This document shows, piece by piece, positions 16,286-23,820 of a DNA stretch of 23,820 nucleotides (position 1 is the first letter of the stretch; each line of letters begins with the position of its first letter). The position numbers and the translations under genes are program-made. Source of the stretch: Porticoccaceae bacterium UBA2002. GTDB taxonomy: Bacteria > Pseudomonadota > Gammaproteobacteria > Pseudomonadales > Porticoccaceae. The DNA lies in assembly GCA_002334915.1 (NCBI GenBank), contig DDCQ01000073.1:1-23820 (forward strand), written 5' to 3'. The notes beneath the pieces were generated by a model, which was given only the letters and a program-made list of their open reading frames with translations, was not told where the DNA came from and ran no database searches.

Positions 16286-16963
16286 ATGCTTGAAGCAAAG
16301 GTACAGGAAGCTTGGCGCGTTCTGCGCATACAGTCTGAATTAGTCGATGGAACAGATAGACTCCTAAAGTTGGGGGCAGCGGTCACCGTATTTGGCGGTG
16401 CCAGATTTGAGCCTGAGTCACAACATTATCAGCAGGCACAGATTCTCGGCGATTTGCTGGGTCGGCAAGGGGTGCCAGTGATTACCGGCGGTGGTCCGGG
16501 CATTATGGAGGGCGCGAATCGCGGCTGTCACTCTACAGCTGCACCATCAGTGGGGCTAAATATTGAGCTGCCCTTTGAACAGACCAGCAATCCCTATCAG
16601 GATATATCGCTGGATTTTCGCTATTTTTTCGTGCGCAAGTATCTGTTTGTCAAACATGCGGTGGGCTTTGTGATATTTCCGGGTGGCTATGGCACTCTGG
16701 ATGAGCTATTCGAGGCGCTGACCCTGGTACAGACTGGCAAGGTGAAGCCATTCCCCATTATTCTGGTGGGTTGCGACTACTGGGCGGGGCTGGTCGATTG
16801 GATTGTGCAGCGCATGCAGGATCAGGGCTGTATCTCAGAGGATGAACTGAGTCTGTTTAAACTGGTAGACAGCAGCCAAGAGGCCGCAGCACTGATACTG
16901 CAGCATATTCAACGGGAAGCGTCTGAGTTTGAACCCGAGCCAGGCGCGGAGCCCAGCCCTTAA
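16286..16963 (+). CDS. LOG-family nucleotide phosphoribohydrolase (TIGR00730 type)
   Basis: A 225-residue Rossmann-fold protein of the lysine-decarboxylase-like/LOG family. Marks are [31 protein letters not shown] (nucleotide loop), [42 protein letters not shown] (the PGGxGTxxE catalytic motif at ~131-139) and [11 protein letters not shown]. Members hydrolyse nucleoside 5'-monophosphates to free base and ribose phosphate (plant LOG makes active cytokinin; E. coli PpnN does this for purines). The substrate here is unknown and true lysine decarboxylase activity is unlikely. The C-terminal tail is acidic and Pro-rich. AGAGG precedes the ATG. It shares its promoter region, including the SOS box, with lexA. 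The stop overlaps the convergent small gene in TTAA. Confidence 0.92.
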   Translation: MLEAKVQEAWRVLRIQSELVDGTDRLLKLGAAVTVFGGARFEPESQHYQQAQILGDLLGRQGVPVITGGGPGIMEGANRGCHSTAAPSVGLNIELPFEQTSNPYQDISLDFRYFFVRKYLFVKHAVGFVIFPGGYGTLDELFEALTLVQTGKVKPFPIILVGCDYWAGLVDWIVQRMQDQGCISEDELSLFKLVDSSQEAAALILQHIQREASEFEPEPGAEPSP

Positions 16964-17277
16964 AATTCATCCCAGCCAAACAGGGAATCTGGTTCCAGGC
17001 CCGCCAGAACATCAGTGCCTGGTGCTGGCATAATAATATCGTCAGAGAAAAGACGCTGTTCCTCGCTGAGATCGAAGAGACTGCGCCAGTCCTGGGGCGG
17101 ATCAGCCTGAGAGACTGACATCTGTGCCCATTGCTCCAGATCTATCTGGTCAATTTCCCCGTCTTCATACCTGATATCTATGGTTGCGCAGTACTGATCC
17201 TGACCAATAATCTCGAACAGCCGATTGATGGCGATATCCTGATACCACTGGCCCATGGTTGGAAGTTGAGTTGCCAT
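16960..17277 (-). CDS. Small acidic conserved protein, DUF6763-like
   Basis: A 105-residue protein beginning MATQLPTMGQWYQDIAINRL and continuing FEIIGQDQYCATIDIRYEDG-EIDQIDLEQW, then PPQDWRSLFDLSEEQ and an acidic end. The beta-rich GxWYxD...LFEI...I.YEDG pattern fits a family I recall as DUF6763, found widely in Pseudomonas relatives; function unknown. A longer frame opens at 17418, but AGGAGA 6 bases before the ATG at 17277 and the basic, dissimilar extra N terminus decide for the shorter form. Its stop shares the bases TTAA (16960-16963) with the convergent LOG-family gene. It is divergent from nagZ across a 251-base AT-rich gap. Confidence 0.8.
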   Translation of the reverse strand: MATQLPTMGQWYQDIAINRLFEIIGQDQYCATIDIRYEDGEIDQIDLEQWAQMSVSQADPPQDWRSLFDLSEEQRLFSDDIIMPAPGTDVLAGLEPDSLFGWDEF

Positions 17278-17528
17278 AACAGTTCTCCTGACTAAGCTGA
17301 GACGGCTAAAATTACCATTAATCAGAGACCTCCGCATGGAAATTATTTTTCCACTCAAGAGCGAAGTTGGCGTGCAAATGCGATGTAGATTTTTACATAG
17401 ATTATCTAAGCCACTCAAAAATATAATATTATTTTTTCTGGGCTGAAATTTGTTTCATGGTTAAAATAGCTGGGTGGAATAGCGCTACTGGGTTAAATAA
17501 TAAATCCGTCTAAACAGGAAATTTTTCA
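17278..17528. promoter_or_regulatory. AT-rich divergent promoter region of the small gene and nagZ
   Basis: This 251-base gap holds no gene. It includes a very AT-rich block around 17416-17438 and a TGAAA-TTTG-TTTCA palindrome (17444-17457), with a possible -10 TAAAAT near 17462-17467. A GGAA ribosome site for nagZ ends a few bases before 17529. No SOS box is visible. Confidence 0.35.
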
Positions 17529-18548
17529 ATGGCATATGGACGTCTGATGCTGGATCTGGCTGGCACTGAACTGACAGCAGCAGAGCAGCAATTATTGCAC
17601 AGCCCTCAGGTGGGCGGCGTTATTCTGTTTGCCCGCAATATTCAGAGTCGCGAGCAGGTGACTGCGCTCAATGCCCAGATTCGCCAGGCCTCAGATCACC
17701 TGTTGATTGCAGTTGACCAGGAGGGAGGCCGTGTGCAGCGCTTGCGTCAGGGCTTTACCCCATTTCCGCCAATGCAGGCGCTGGGCGATGCTGTGGCTGA
17801 GAACCTGGAGGCAGGCATGCAGCTGGTGCGCGATACCGGCTGGCTAATGGCTTCTGAGGTGCTGGCCTGCGGCTTTGATATCAGCTTTGCCCCGGTATTG
17901 GATGTGGATAGAGATACCAGCAGTATTATTGGCGACCGGGCTTTTTCTGATAACCCCGAGTCGGTTGTTAAACTGGCGGGAGCCTTTATTGAGGGCATGC
18001 ATGAAGCAGGCATGGCAGCCACGGGCAAACATTTTCCCGGTCATGGCGGCATTGTGGCCGACAGCCATCTGGAGGCACCTGTGGATTCCAGAAGCTGGCA
18101 GCAGGTAATGGACCACGACCTCAAACCCTTTGGCGCGCTGTCCAAACTGTTGGATGGGGTGATGCCCGCGCATATTACCTTTCCGGCAATCGATCCAGAT
18201 TCCGTGGGTTTCTCGCCTTTTTGGTTGCAGCAGGTACTCAGACAGCAGCTGGGCTTCGATGGGGTGATCTTTAGCGATGATCTGAGTATGAAGGGCGCAG
18301 ATGTGGCCGGTGGCTACACTGATAAGGCACGGCTGGCACTGGATGCTGGTTGCGATATGATTCTGGTGTGCAATTGCCCAGAGGGCGCCATGGAGGTGCT
18401 GGATATGATGGAGCGCCAGGCACTGGCAGGTTCTGATAGGATTTCCGCCATGCGCGGCGCACATTCTGTAGACTGGGACAGACTCTGCGCAGATCCCAGG
18501 CGCAATAAAATTATTCAACAACTCGAAGAAATAAGTCGGAGCAGGTAA
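17529..18548 (+). CDS. nagZ: Beta-N-acetylglucosaminidase NagZ
   Basis: A 339-residue single-domain GH3 enzyme, cytoplasmic, that removes GlcNAc from 1,6-anhydro-muropeptides during peptidoglycan recycling. Marks: LMLDLAGTEL, GGVILFARNI, LIAVDQEGGRVQRL, GKHFPGHGG with the catalytic-loop His180 (VADSHLE), GVMPAHITF and FDGVIFSDDLSMKGA with the nucleophile D250. The DSH loop and absence of a second domain separate NagZ from the two-domain GH3 enzyme at 3680-6163 in the same window. No signal peptide. CAGGAA lies upstream of the ATG. The mechanosensitive channel gene starts 5 bases after its stop, so both are on one transcript. The position near lexA is as in Pseudomonas. Confidence 0.97.
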   Translation: MAYGRLMLDLAGTELTAAEQQLLHSPQVGGVILFARNIQSREQVTALNAQIRQASDHLLIAVDQEGGRVQRLRQGFTPFPPMQALGDAVAENLEAGMQLVRDTGWLMASEVLACGFDISFAPVLDVDRDTSSIIGDRAFSDNPESVVKLAGAFIEGMHEAGMAATGKHFPGHGGIVADSHLEAPVDSRSWQQVMDHDLKPFGALSKLLDGVMPAHITFPAIDPDSVGFSPFWLQQVLRQQLGFDGVIFSDDLSMKGADVAGGYTDKARLALDAGCDMILVCNCPEGAMEVLDMMERQALAGSDRISAMRGAHSVDWDRLCADPRRNKIIQQLEEISRSR

Positions 18549-18553
18549 TCATT

Positions 18554-19648
18554 ATGAATGCGATCGAAAATTGGTTTGTCAGCTTGGCTGGTGCTGACAA
18601 CCTATGGATAGTCAATCTGTTTATTATTGTTCTCGCGGCCCTCACCGCGGGCTATATTCTCAATAAAATTATTGACCGTCTGGAACTTCATGCCGAGAAA
18701 TCAAAAACGGTGTGGGATGACGCCTTTATCGAGGCCTGCCGCAAGCCAGCGATCTGGCTGGTATGGATTCTTGGAGTTAATTTTGCCGCCAGTGTAGCGG
18801 CGCAAAAAATGGGCTCGCCCCTGCAGAACCTGATTGACCCGATAAATCGCCTGGCGGTGATATTTCTGGGTGCGCTGTTTGTAAATAACTTTATCAAGCG
18901 CGCCGAACGCAACCTGGTGCACCCGGACTATATAGCCAAGCCTATGGATACAACCACAGTTATTGCTATAGGCAAGCTGCTGCGTGCCTCGGTGATAATC
19001 ACCGCCATACTGGTGGCTCTGCAGCTGTTTGGTTACAGCATTTCGGGGCTGCTGGCCTTTGGTGGTATAGGGGGCATTGCAGTGGGCTTTGCGGCAAAAG
19101 ATCTGTTGGCCAACTTCTTTGGTGGCCTGATGATCTATCTGGACCGTCCATTCTCTGTGGGAGACTGGGTACGCTCGCCGGATAAAGAAATTGAGGGAAC
19201 TGTAGAGGATATAGGTTGGCGGTTGACCCGCATAAGAACCTTCGACAAGCGGCCCCTGTATATCCCCAATTCAGCCTTTGCCAGTATCTCTGTGGAGAAT
19301 CCCTCTCGCATGAGTAACCGCCGCATCTACGAGACTGTGGGAATTCGCTACGCGGATATCAAGGCTATGGACTCTATAATAGATCAGGTGACCGCCATGC
19401 TGATGGAGCATCCGGAGATTGATACCCAGCAGACAATGATCGTCAACTTTAATCGCTTCTCAGAGAGCTCTCTGGACTTTTTTATCTACACCTTTACCAA
19501 GACCACTGACTGGATTCTGTTCCACAAAATCAAGCAGGATATATTGCTTAGAGTAGCGGCGATTATTGAGGCCAATCAGGCAGAAATTGCCTTTCCAACA
19601 TCTACATTACATATTGAAGGGCAGGATGATGTACTGGCTGGAGAGTAG
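18554..19648 (+). CDS. MscS-family mechanosensitive channel
   Basis: A 364-residue inner-membrane channel. N-terminal helices at ~17-39, 67-85 and 97-115 precede a linker and helices at ~138-165, then the pore helix SGLLAFGGIGGIAVGFAAKDLLANFFGG (~166-193), with the Gly/Ala packing of MscS TM3. The beta domain follows (IYLDRPFSVGDWVRSPDKEIEGTVEDIGWRLTRIRTFDKRPLYIPNSAF), then NRRIYETVGIRY and a C-terminal alpha/beta domain ending in STLHIEG. Extra helices before the MscS core resemble the YnaI/MscM-like class. It releases solutes on hypo-osmotic shock. It is the second gene of the nagZ operon (5-base gap), which makes sense for cell-wall and turgor homeostasis but is not proof of a joint role. 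Confidence 0.95.
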   Translation: MNAIENWFVSLAGADNLWIVNLFIIVLAALTAGYILNKIIDRLELHAEKSKTVWDDAFIEACRKPAIWLVWILGVNFAASVAAQKMGSPLQNLIDPINRLAVIFLGALFVNNFIKRAERNLVHPDYIAKPMDTTTVIAIGKLLRASVIITAILVALQLFGYSISGLLAFGGIGGIAVGFAAKDLLANFFGGLMIYLDRPFSVGDWVRSPDKEIEGTVEDIGWRLTRIRTFDKRPLYIPNSAFASISVENPSRMSNRRIYETVGIRYADIKAMDSIIDQVTAMLMEHPEIDTQQTMIVNFNRFSESSLDFFIYTFTKTTDWILFHKIKQDILLRVAAIIEANQAEIAFPTSTLHIEGQDDVLAGE

Positions 19649-19940
19649 TTTTTAGGAGCGCTGGGTTATGCAGATGGATAAAATGTAGTAACTGACTGGA
19701 AATTTGGCCTCTCAGCATCTACATTTCTTCAGTAAGTATTTACTGTAAGCAGATTGCGGTAGAAACTTCAGAGGTTCTCTTTTAGCAATATGGATATTTC
19801 AAGAGGCGAATGCGGGTAGCCCAGCGTTAGAGGATAGAGGCTGCCTAATGATAGGGATATCGTATCATGGGCTTTGTAAGTTGGGCTGGACATTTCTGTC
19901 CGGCTTTCTCAGTTGTTAGGTTCCCTGGGGGGCACGGCAA
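19649..19940. other. Hairpin-rich 292-base gap
   Basis: No convincing gene. Structures on the + strand: AAATGTAG (19681-19688) with CTACATTT (19719-19726), extended inside by CTGA (19692-19695) with TCAG (19712-19715) across symmetric 3-base internal loops; a CAGTAA-GTAT-TTACTG hairpin (19730-19745); and the terminator-like stem at 19885-19907. The arrangement could be the 3' end of the nagZ-mscS message plus a leader, or a small RNA. No start codon with a good ribosome site and long frame is present. Confidence 0.4.
19885..19907 (+). terminator. Terminator-like hairpin ahead of the orphan membrane-protein gene
   Basis: GCTGGACA (19885-19892) pairs with TGTCCGGC (19897-19904), with one G-T pair and a TTTC loop, followed by TTTCTC. 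The T-tract is short. It is 237 bases after the mscS stop and 33 before the next start, so it could end a small transcript in the gap or act in the leader of the next gene. Confidence 0.5.
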
Positions 19941-20897
19941 ATGCTAGCCGCTGCCCGCCGTTCAGTTTCCTGTTTCTTCAGTTTGATCCTGGTCTGTGCC
20001 GGTTGGGGTTTACTGGGCCTGGCGACCTTTGATTATGTGGCATCGCAATTTTTCGCTGTGATTCCCGGATCAACTCAGATGCAAATTTGGTGTGGTCTTC
20101 TGGGCATGGCCATCAGCAGCTGTGTGACTTTTTTAGGGCACAATCAGATTGTTCAAGAGATTTTGCCTGCTCTGGTTGCGCGTCTGCCTGGCTACAGTTT
20201 ATTGCATAGCTGTTGCAGCTGGTTGCACAGTATTTTAAAGCGCTTTTATTCTCTGCTCTATCAGACCGCCGATGTTATTTTTTGTGTTGGGATTCCTATA
20301 TTAATTCTCACCTCTATGGTGGGCTGGTGGCTTGTAGAGGAAGTAAATGGCTCTATGCTGCTGTTCTATATTGGGCTTATTAGCGTTATTGCAGTGGCTG
20401 GAATTTACAACAATGCAGTGCGCATGCTGGCGCTGGGTTATTTCAATGGCTACTGGATTATTGACGATAATAAACTGGCCTACCCCTTTGAGGCGCCCAT
20501 GCTGGTAGATGAAACTACAGGGTTAATGCTGGGGCAGGTGGGCAATGCACTCTGGCCGATGATGATCATAGTCGGGGTGCTGTTTTACTTTTGCTATTGG
20601 CTGATGACCTGCAGGCGCTTTCTGGCTGAGGGCGATGGGCAGGATCAGATAATAAGTTTTGAGAAACTGTTTAAACAGTCCCTGGTCACCAGGCTATTGG
20701 TGCTGGCTATTCTGTTGCTGGGGTCAGTGGCTGCCTTTATATTAATCAGTGCCATGGAGGACCTTATCAATATCCACTGCTTTTTCGCCACATTGGCAAT
20801 TTTCTGGCTGGATGCCCTGTGGCGGGTTGAGTTTGAGTCAGAGCCGACACTCTGTGGCGACTGCAGATATTTACTGTCCGGTCAATGGCGACCCTGA
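19941..20897 (+). CDS. Polytopic membrane protein of unknown function
   Basis: A 318-residue integral membrane protein that I do not recognise. About six hydrophobic helices are visible: ~10-32, 46-66, 112-132, 138-160, 198-222 and 250-272, with a final one near 280-296. A long amphipathic segment (ARLPGYSLLHSCCSWLHSIL) lies between the second and third, and a polar loop with NGYWIIDDNKLAYPFEAPML precedes the fifth. It is Cys-rich for a membrane protein and ends in a hydrophilic tail with a C-x2-C pair (TLCGDCRYLLSG) that could bind metal. No transporter signature, catalytic motif or fusion is evident. The ribosome site (GGGG about 10 bases ahead) is modest. The lipocalin gene follows 57 bases later on the same strand. 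Confidence 0.75.
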   Translation: MLAAARRSVSCFFSLILVCAGWGLLGLATFDYVASQFFAVIPGSTQMQIWCGLLGMAISSCVTFLGHNQIVQEILPALVARLPGYSLLHSCCSWLHSILKRFYSLLYQTADVIFCVGIPILILTSMVGWWLVEEVNGSMLLFYIGLISVIAVAGIYNNAVRMLALGYFNGYWIIDDNKLAYPFEAPMLVDETTGLMLGQVGNALWPMMIIVGVLFYFCYWLMTCRRFLAEGDGQDQIISFEKLFKQSLVTRLLVLAILLLGSVAAFILISAMEDLINIHCFFATLAIFWLDALWRVEFESEPTLCGDCRYLLSGQWRP

Positions 20898-20954
20898 GAA
20901 CAGTTTTGCCGCGTATAATGAGAGTCAGTTTTTAATGCTATTCAGGAAAGGCTT

Positions 20955-21500
20955 ATGCGTTTGCTTACCGTGGCTGTTGTGTCTCTCAGCCTGTGGGGAT
21001 GTCTGGGGGCACCCGAAGGTGTAGAACCTGTTAATAATTTTAAGCTAGAGTCCTATCTGGGGCGATGGTATGAAATTGCCCGGTTAGATCACTCCTTTGA
21101 GCGCGGTTTGCATCAGGTCACTGCAGACTATTCTGTCCGTGATGATGGCGGTATAAGAGTGATCAATAGTGGTCGATCTGCGCAGACGGGGGAGCGCAGC
21201 GAGGCGGAGGGACGAGCCTACTTTGTAGAGAACGAGGATGTTGGCTATCTCAAAGTGTCTTTTTTTGGGCCATTTTTTGGCTCCTATATTATCTTTGACC
21301 TGGATGCCGATTATCAATACGCCTTTGTGGCCGGCAACAGCACGGATTATCTGTGGCTGCTGGCGCGCACTCCGCAGGTTTCAGACCAGGTTGTGGCGCG
21401 ATTTTTAGCTCGGGCAGAGGTGCTGGGTTTTGATACTCAGCAACTGATCTATGTGCAGCAGTTGCCTGAAGATAGCAAAGAGCCACCTGCAGAAGGGTAA
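20955..21500 (+). CDS. blc: Blc-type outer-membrane lipocalin lipoprotein
   Basis: A 181-residue lipoprotein. The short signal ends in a lipobox, LSLWGC, so Cys16 would be lipidated; the next residue is Leu, not Asp, favouring outer-membrane delivery. The lipocalin first block YLGRWYEIARLDHSFERGL (~34-52) carries the invariant GxW. YGYLKVSF-like strands, FFGSYIIFDLDADYQYAFVAG and YLWLLARTPQVSD match bacterial lipocalin Blc, and FDTQQLIYVQQ fits its terminal strand. Blc binds fatty acids or lysophospholipids and serves envelope stress or lipid traffic. AGGAAAGG precedes the ATG. It ends 11 bases before the convergent csiV-like stop with no clear terminator between. Confidence 0.93.
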   Translation: MRLLTVAVVSLSLWGCLGAPEGVEPVNNFKLESYLGRWYEIARLDHSFERGLHQVTADYSVRDDGGIRVINSGRSAQTGERSEAEGRAYFVENEDVGYLKVSFFGPFFGSYIIFDLDADYQYAFVAGNSTDYLWLLARTPQVSDQVVARFLARAEVLGFDTQQLIYVQQLPEDSKEPPAEG

Positions 21501-21511
21501 CAAAAACAAGT

Positions 21512-22756
21512 CTACTCTGAGGTTAGGTCGCCAATCTCTTCATCGATCCTGTCGACGCTCTCGGCAGGGGGCTGTGGGTTTAGCAGAACGGGTTCGTAGC
21601 TTTTAATACTCAGCATAATGCCCATCTTGGGGTGATCTATATAGTAGACCTCGTTTTCGTCCAGGCGCATGGACTTTTTTAATGTCCACAGCTCGGTCAC
21701 TGGATACTGTTTGGGTTTAGCTGATTGCTGATTTGTTAGCTCAAGTAGTTGCTGGCTGGCCTGAGGATGGATTCCTGCCAAACCCTCTAACCTCTCGAAC
21801 CCCTCTAAATCTTCCAGGCTTGCCGGGTTATCCATATCCAGGCCCTGAAACCGGTCAATATCCATCGGCTGCAGGCTGGCCAGGTTGGAATAATAGTCCT
21901 GGCTGTGCTGGGTTGTGGGTAGTTCGGGCTGGGCTGCTGTAGGCAGATCAGGTAGCTCAATAAGCTGAGTGCTGTCATTGCTAAACTGCGCCAGCCACAG
22001 GTTGCTTTGAAAGTGCACAAAGCGGGATCTGTAAAAGCGCAGCGAACCTTCAATCTGATGGCGGTCGTCAAGTTGCTGTCCGGCTTTTATCAGCAGCCAT
22101 GGGTCATTTTCTTCCCCCTGGCTGGCAAAGCGCCAGGCATTGTGAAACACCACATTATAGCCGCGACGATCCAGCGCCAGTGCACTCTGGTTAAGATCGC
22201 GAAATTCGCTGTCAAGCAATAGCAGCGGCTGCTCGTATCTGGGTTGATAGGCGCTGCCATCAGCGAGCTGCTGATCCAGAGCCTGGGCTTCGGCAAGACG
22301 CTGTGCTGCAAGGGTTATGGCATCTGCCTCGACGCGCTGGCCCTGAAACTGCGAGATAGCCGGGTCCTCAACCTGTGCCCGGGGAATAAATCTGGGTTGA
22401 GGCTCAGTATTCGGATTCTGAAATCTGCCCACACTTAACAGAGCGCCCTCGGCGATTGGCGGAGTGGATCCATTATGGGTCAAGCGGGGGTCTATGAGGA
22501 CTTGCCAGTTTTCTGGAAAGGCTAGCTGGTAGTCCAGAGGAGGCGCTTCAGTACCGGTATTTCCCTGTTGGGTAAAAAGTATAACTTCAACCTGATACCA
22601 GTTATCTGGAGGAATAATCTGTTGCGAGTTGTTCTCCGGGGTTTCTTCAGCCACTGTTGCGACTGAGACAGCAAAGCCCAGAACCCAGCTGAGGCAGACT
22701 AATCTACTGTGCTTCAGTGCTTGCAAAGTCTCTGTTTGGATGCTGCTCTGGGTCAT
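21512..22756 (-). CDS. CsiV-family periplasmic protein
   Basis: A 414-residue exported protein. An N-terminal hydrophobic segment (LVCLSWVLGFAVSVATVA, ~19-36) is a signal peptide. The start of the mature part, WYQVEVILFTQQG, and the end, LKKSMRLDENEVYYIDHPKMGIMLSI, are typical of the CsiV family (PF10972), the gene that sits beside mfd in Pseudomonas (PA3003 type). CsiV in Shewanella/Vibrio-like species is reported to bind peptidoglycan and support growth with D-amino acids. The middle is low in similarity and rich in Gln/Leu/Pro, with a small internal repetition (LEDLEGFERLEGL). It lies 20 bases downstream of mfd on the same strand and is probably co-transcribed. The start at 22756 is plausible, but the ribosome site (GGGAAC) is ordinary. 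Confidence 0.85.
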   Translation of the reverse strand: MTQSSIQTETLQALKHSRLVCLSWVLGFAVSVATVAEETPENNSQQIIPPDNWYQVEVILFTQQGNTGTEAPPLDYQLAFPENWQVLIDPRLTHNGSTPPIAEGALLSVGRFQNPNTEPQPRFIPRAQVEDPAISQFQGQRVEADAITLAAQRLAEAQALDQQLADGSAYQPRYEQPLLLLDSEFRDLNQSALALDRRGYNVVFHNAWRFASQGEENDPWLLIKAGQQLDDRHQIEGSLRFYRSRFVHFQSNLWLAQFSNDSTQLIELPDLPTAAQPELPTTQHSQDYYSNLASLQPMDIDRFQGLDMDNPASLEDLEGFERLEGLAGIHPQASQQLLELTNQQSAKPKQYPVTELWTLKKSMRLDENEVYYIDHPKMGIMLSIKSYEPVLLNPQPPAESVDRIDEEIGDLTSE

Positions 22757-22776
22757 TATCGTTCCCTGTTATAGGC

Positions 22777-23820
22777 TTAGGCCGCGGTCGCTGAAAGCAG
22801 TTGTTGCAGAATTTCATTAACCTGGACAAAGCGCTCTTCCGGACTATCCATAGGCATAGTGAAACTCAGTTGGTCATTGTTTTGCAAGCGGAAAATATTG
22901 GGGTGGGTCTGCACCATGGTGACAATGGTCATAGGCTCTACCACTGTGTTTTTGGTGAATTGTACCCTTCCGCCATTGGGGCCTGCCTCGATCTTTTTAA
23001 GCCCCAGTTGCTCGCCCAGCTGGCGCAGCTCGGCAAGCTGAAATAGTGCCTTTAGCTGCTCCGGCAACAGCCCAAAGCGGTCGATCATTTCCACCTGTAG
23101 CTCGTGAAGTTGCTCTTTGGTCTGGCAATTGGACAGCCGTTTGTAGAGAGTCAGGCGCATATTGACATCGGGCAGATAGTCATCGGGTATCAGCGCCGGT
23201 ATATGCATATTGACCTCAACGCCCTGGTGCAGGGCAGCATCCAGATCCGGTATGGCGCCATTGCGGATGGCATTGACTGCTCGATCTAACATTTCCAGAT
23301 AGAGGGTAAAGCCTATAGCCTGAATATGACCGCTCTGCTCTTCGCCGAGCAGCTCTCCAGCGCCGCGAATCTCCAGGTCATTGGTGGCCAGCGTGAAGCC
23401 AGAACCCAGATGATCGGCAGCAGAGATAACCTCCAGTCGCTTGGTGGCGTCGGCGGTCAGTTTTTTATCCTGAGGGGTCATTAGGTAGGCATAGGCCTGG
23501 TGATGGGATCGACCCACACGGCCGCGCAGCTGATGCAGTTGGGCAAGGCCAAATTTATCCGCTCGCTCGATCAATATGGTATTGGCGCTGGGCACATCAA
23601 TACCGTTTTCGATAATGGTGGTGCATACCAGCACATTGAAGCGCTGGTGATAAAAGTCCGACATCACCTGCTCCAGCTGGCGCTCGCGCATCTGGCCGTG
23701 GGCTATCCGGATACGAGCCTCGGGCACCAGTTCTGCCAGCTCATTAGAGACCCGCTGAATGCTTTTGACATCATTGTGCAGAAAGTACACCTGACCGCCG
23801 CGCATTATTTCTCGTAGTAT
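22777..23820 (-). CDS. mfd: Transcription-repair coupling factor Mfd, C-terminal part (5' end outside window)
   Basis: The last 347 residues of Mfd; the frame is open to the window edge (ILREIMRGGQ upstream of the internal ATG at 23805), so the true start is outside. Visible parts: the end of the RecG-like translocase with GGQVYFLHNDV, ARIRIAHGQM, the motif V region VLVCTTIIENGIDVPSANTI, motif VI QLRGRVGRSHHQAYAYL and the TRG-like stretch after it (LATNDLEIRGAGELLGEEQSG), then the C-terminal regulatory domain that contacts UvrA-binding parts (LIPDDYLPDVNMRLTLYKRL, MIDRFGLLPEQ). Mfd pushes stalled RNA polymerase off lesions and recruits UvrA. The full protein is normally about 1150 residues, so roughly 70% is missing here. 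Confidence 0.97.
   Translation of the reverse strand: MLREIMRGGQVYFLHNDVKSIQRVSNELAELVPEARIRIAHGQMRERQLEQVMSDFYHQRFNVLVCTTIIENGIDVPSANTILIERADKFGLAQLHQLRGRVGRSHHQAYAYLMTPQDKKLTADATKRLEVISAADHLGSGFTLATNDLEIRGAGELLGEEQSGHIQAIGFTLYLEMLDRAVNAIRNGAIPDLDAALHQGVEVNMHIPALIPDDYLPDVNMRLTLYKRLSNCQTKEQLHELQVEMIDRFGLLPEQLKALFQLAELRQLGEQLGLKKIEAGPNGGRVQFTKNTVVEPMTIVTMVQTHPNIFRLQNNDQLSFTMPMDSPEERFVQVNEILQQLLSATAA

Noticed and set aside
16194..16298. N-terminal extension of lexA to an upstream ATG
   Set aside because: The added 35 residues are hydrophobic, unlike LexA, and cover the SOS box; a good ribosome site and the conserved MDRLTARQQ start lie at 16193.
17278..17418. Longer start for the DUF6763-like gene
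   Set aside because: The extra 47 residues are basic and unlike the rest, while AGGAGA sits directly before the ATG at 17277.
17844..18521. 225-residue antisense frame within nagZ
   Set aside because: It is a mirror of a well-supported gene, with Cys/His-rich low-likelihood composition and no motif.
23500..23817. Rightward frame over mfd
   Set aside because: Antisense to conserved Mfd motifs V and VI; no independent coding evidence.
1..23820. CRISPR array, mobile element, prophage or tRNA genes
   Set aside because: No regularly spaced short repeats, transposase or integrase motifs, terminal inverted repeats or cloverleaf structures were seen; gene order is of a core chromosome.

Overview
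The window reads as chromosome of a marine gammaproteobacterium, most likely from the SAR92/Porticoccaceae-Cellvibrionales neighbourhood. The evidence is a Pseudomonas-like housekeeping order (topA, DUF6586-type gene, small acidic gene, lexA, nagZ, csiV-like, mfd), a base composition that looks close to 50% GC by eye, and a left end dedicated to extracellular glucan use. I see no rRNA, tRNA, CRISPR array, insertion sequence, integrase or attachment site. Genes are dense, and several convergent pairs share or almost share stop codons.

Left region (1-6163), polysaccharide module: the 3' end of a secreted tandem-repeat protein (165-residue period) ends at a strong bidirectional terminator. After a convergent class I methyltransferase come a LytS/AlgZ-type sensor kinase and a LytTR response regulator, which form an operon. 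A 329-base control region follows, then a secreted GH3 exo-beta-glucanase. The likely theme is detection and breakdown of beta-glucan (laminarin-like) polysaccharide; the regulatory link between the two-component pair and the GH3 gene is inferred from adjacency.

Second region (6316-7375): two coupled genes encode an HD-fold protein with the ligand pattern of PhnZ/MIOX-type diiron oxygenases and a MOSC-domain protein. The substrate of the pair is unknown, and it is the most interesting enzymatic lead here.

Minus-strand block (7372-10937): tatD-family hydrolase, soluble lytic transglycosylase slt and a universal stress protein.

Top-strand block (11057-15569): a one-helix hypothetical protein, a terminator, topA, a DUF6586-like protein, an 81-residue hypothetical protein and a [2Fe-2S] thioredoxin-like ferredoxin. 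lexA faces it, transcribed leftward, and a perfect SOS box lies between lexA and a divergent LOG-family phosphoribohydrolase gene.

Right region (16960-23820): a small DUF6763-like protein, nagZ with a mechanosensitive channel gene 5 bases behind it, a hairpin-rich 292-base gap, an orphan polytopic membrane protein, a Blc-type lipocalin lipoprotein, then leftward csiV-like and the 3' third of mfd, which runs off the window. slt and nagZ both act on peptidoglycan turnover; topA, lexA and mfd serve DNA topology and repair.
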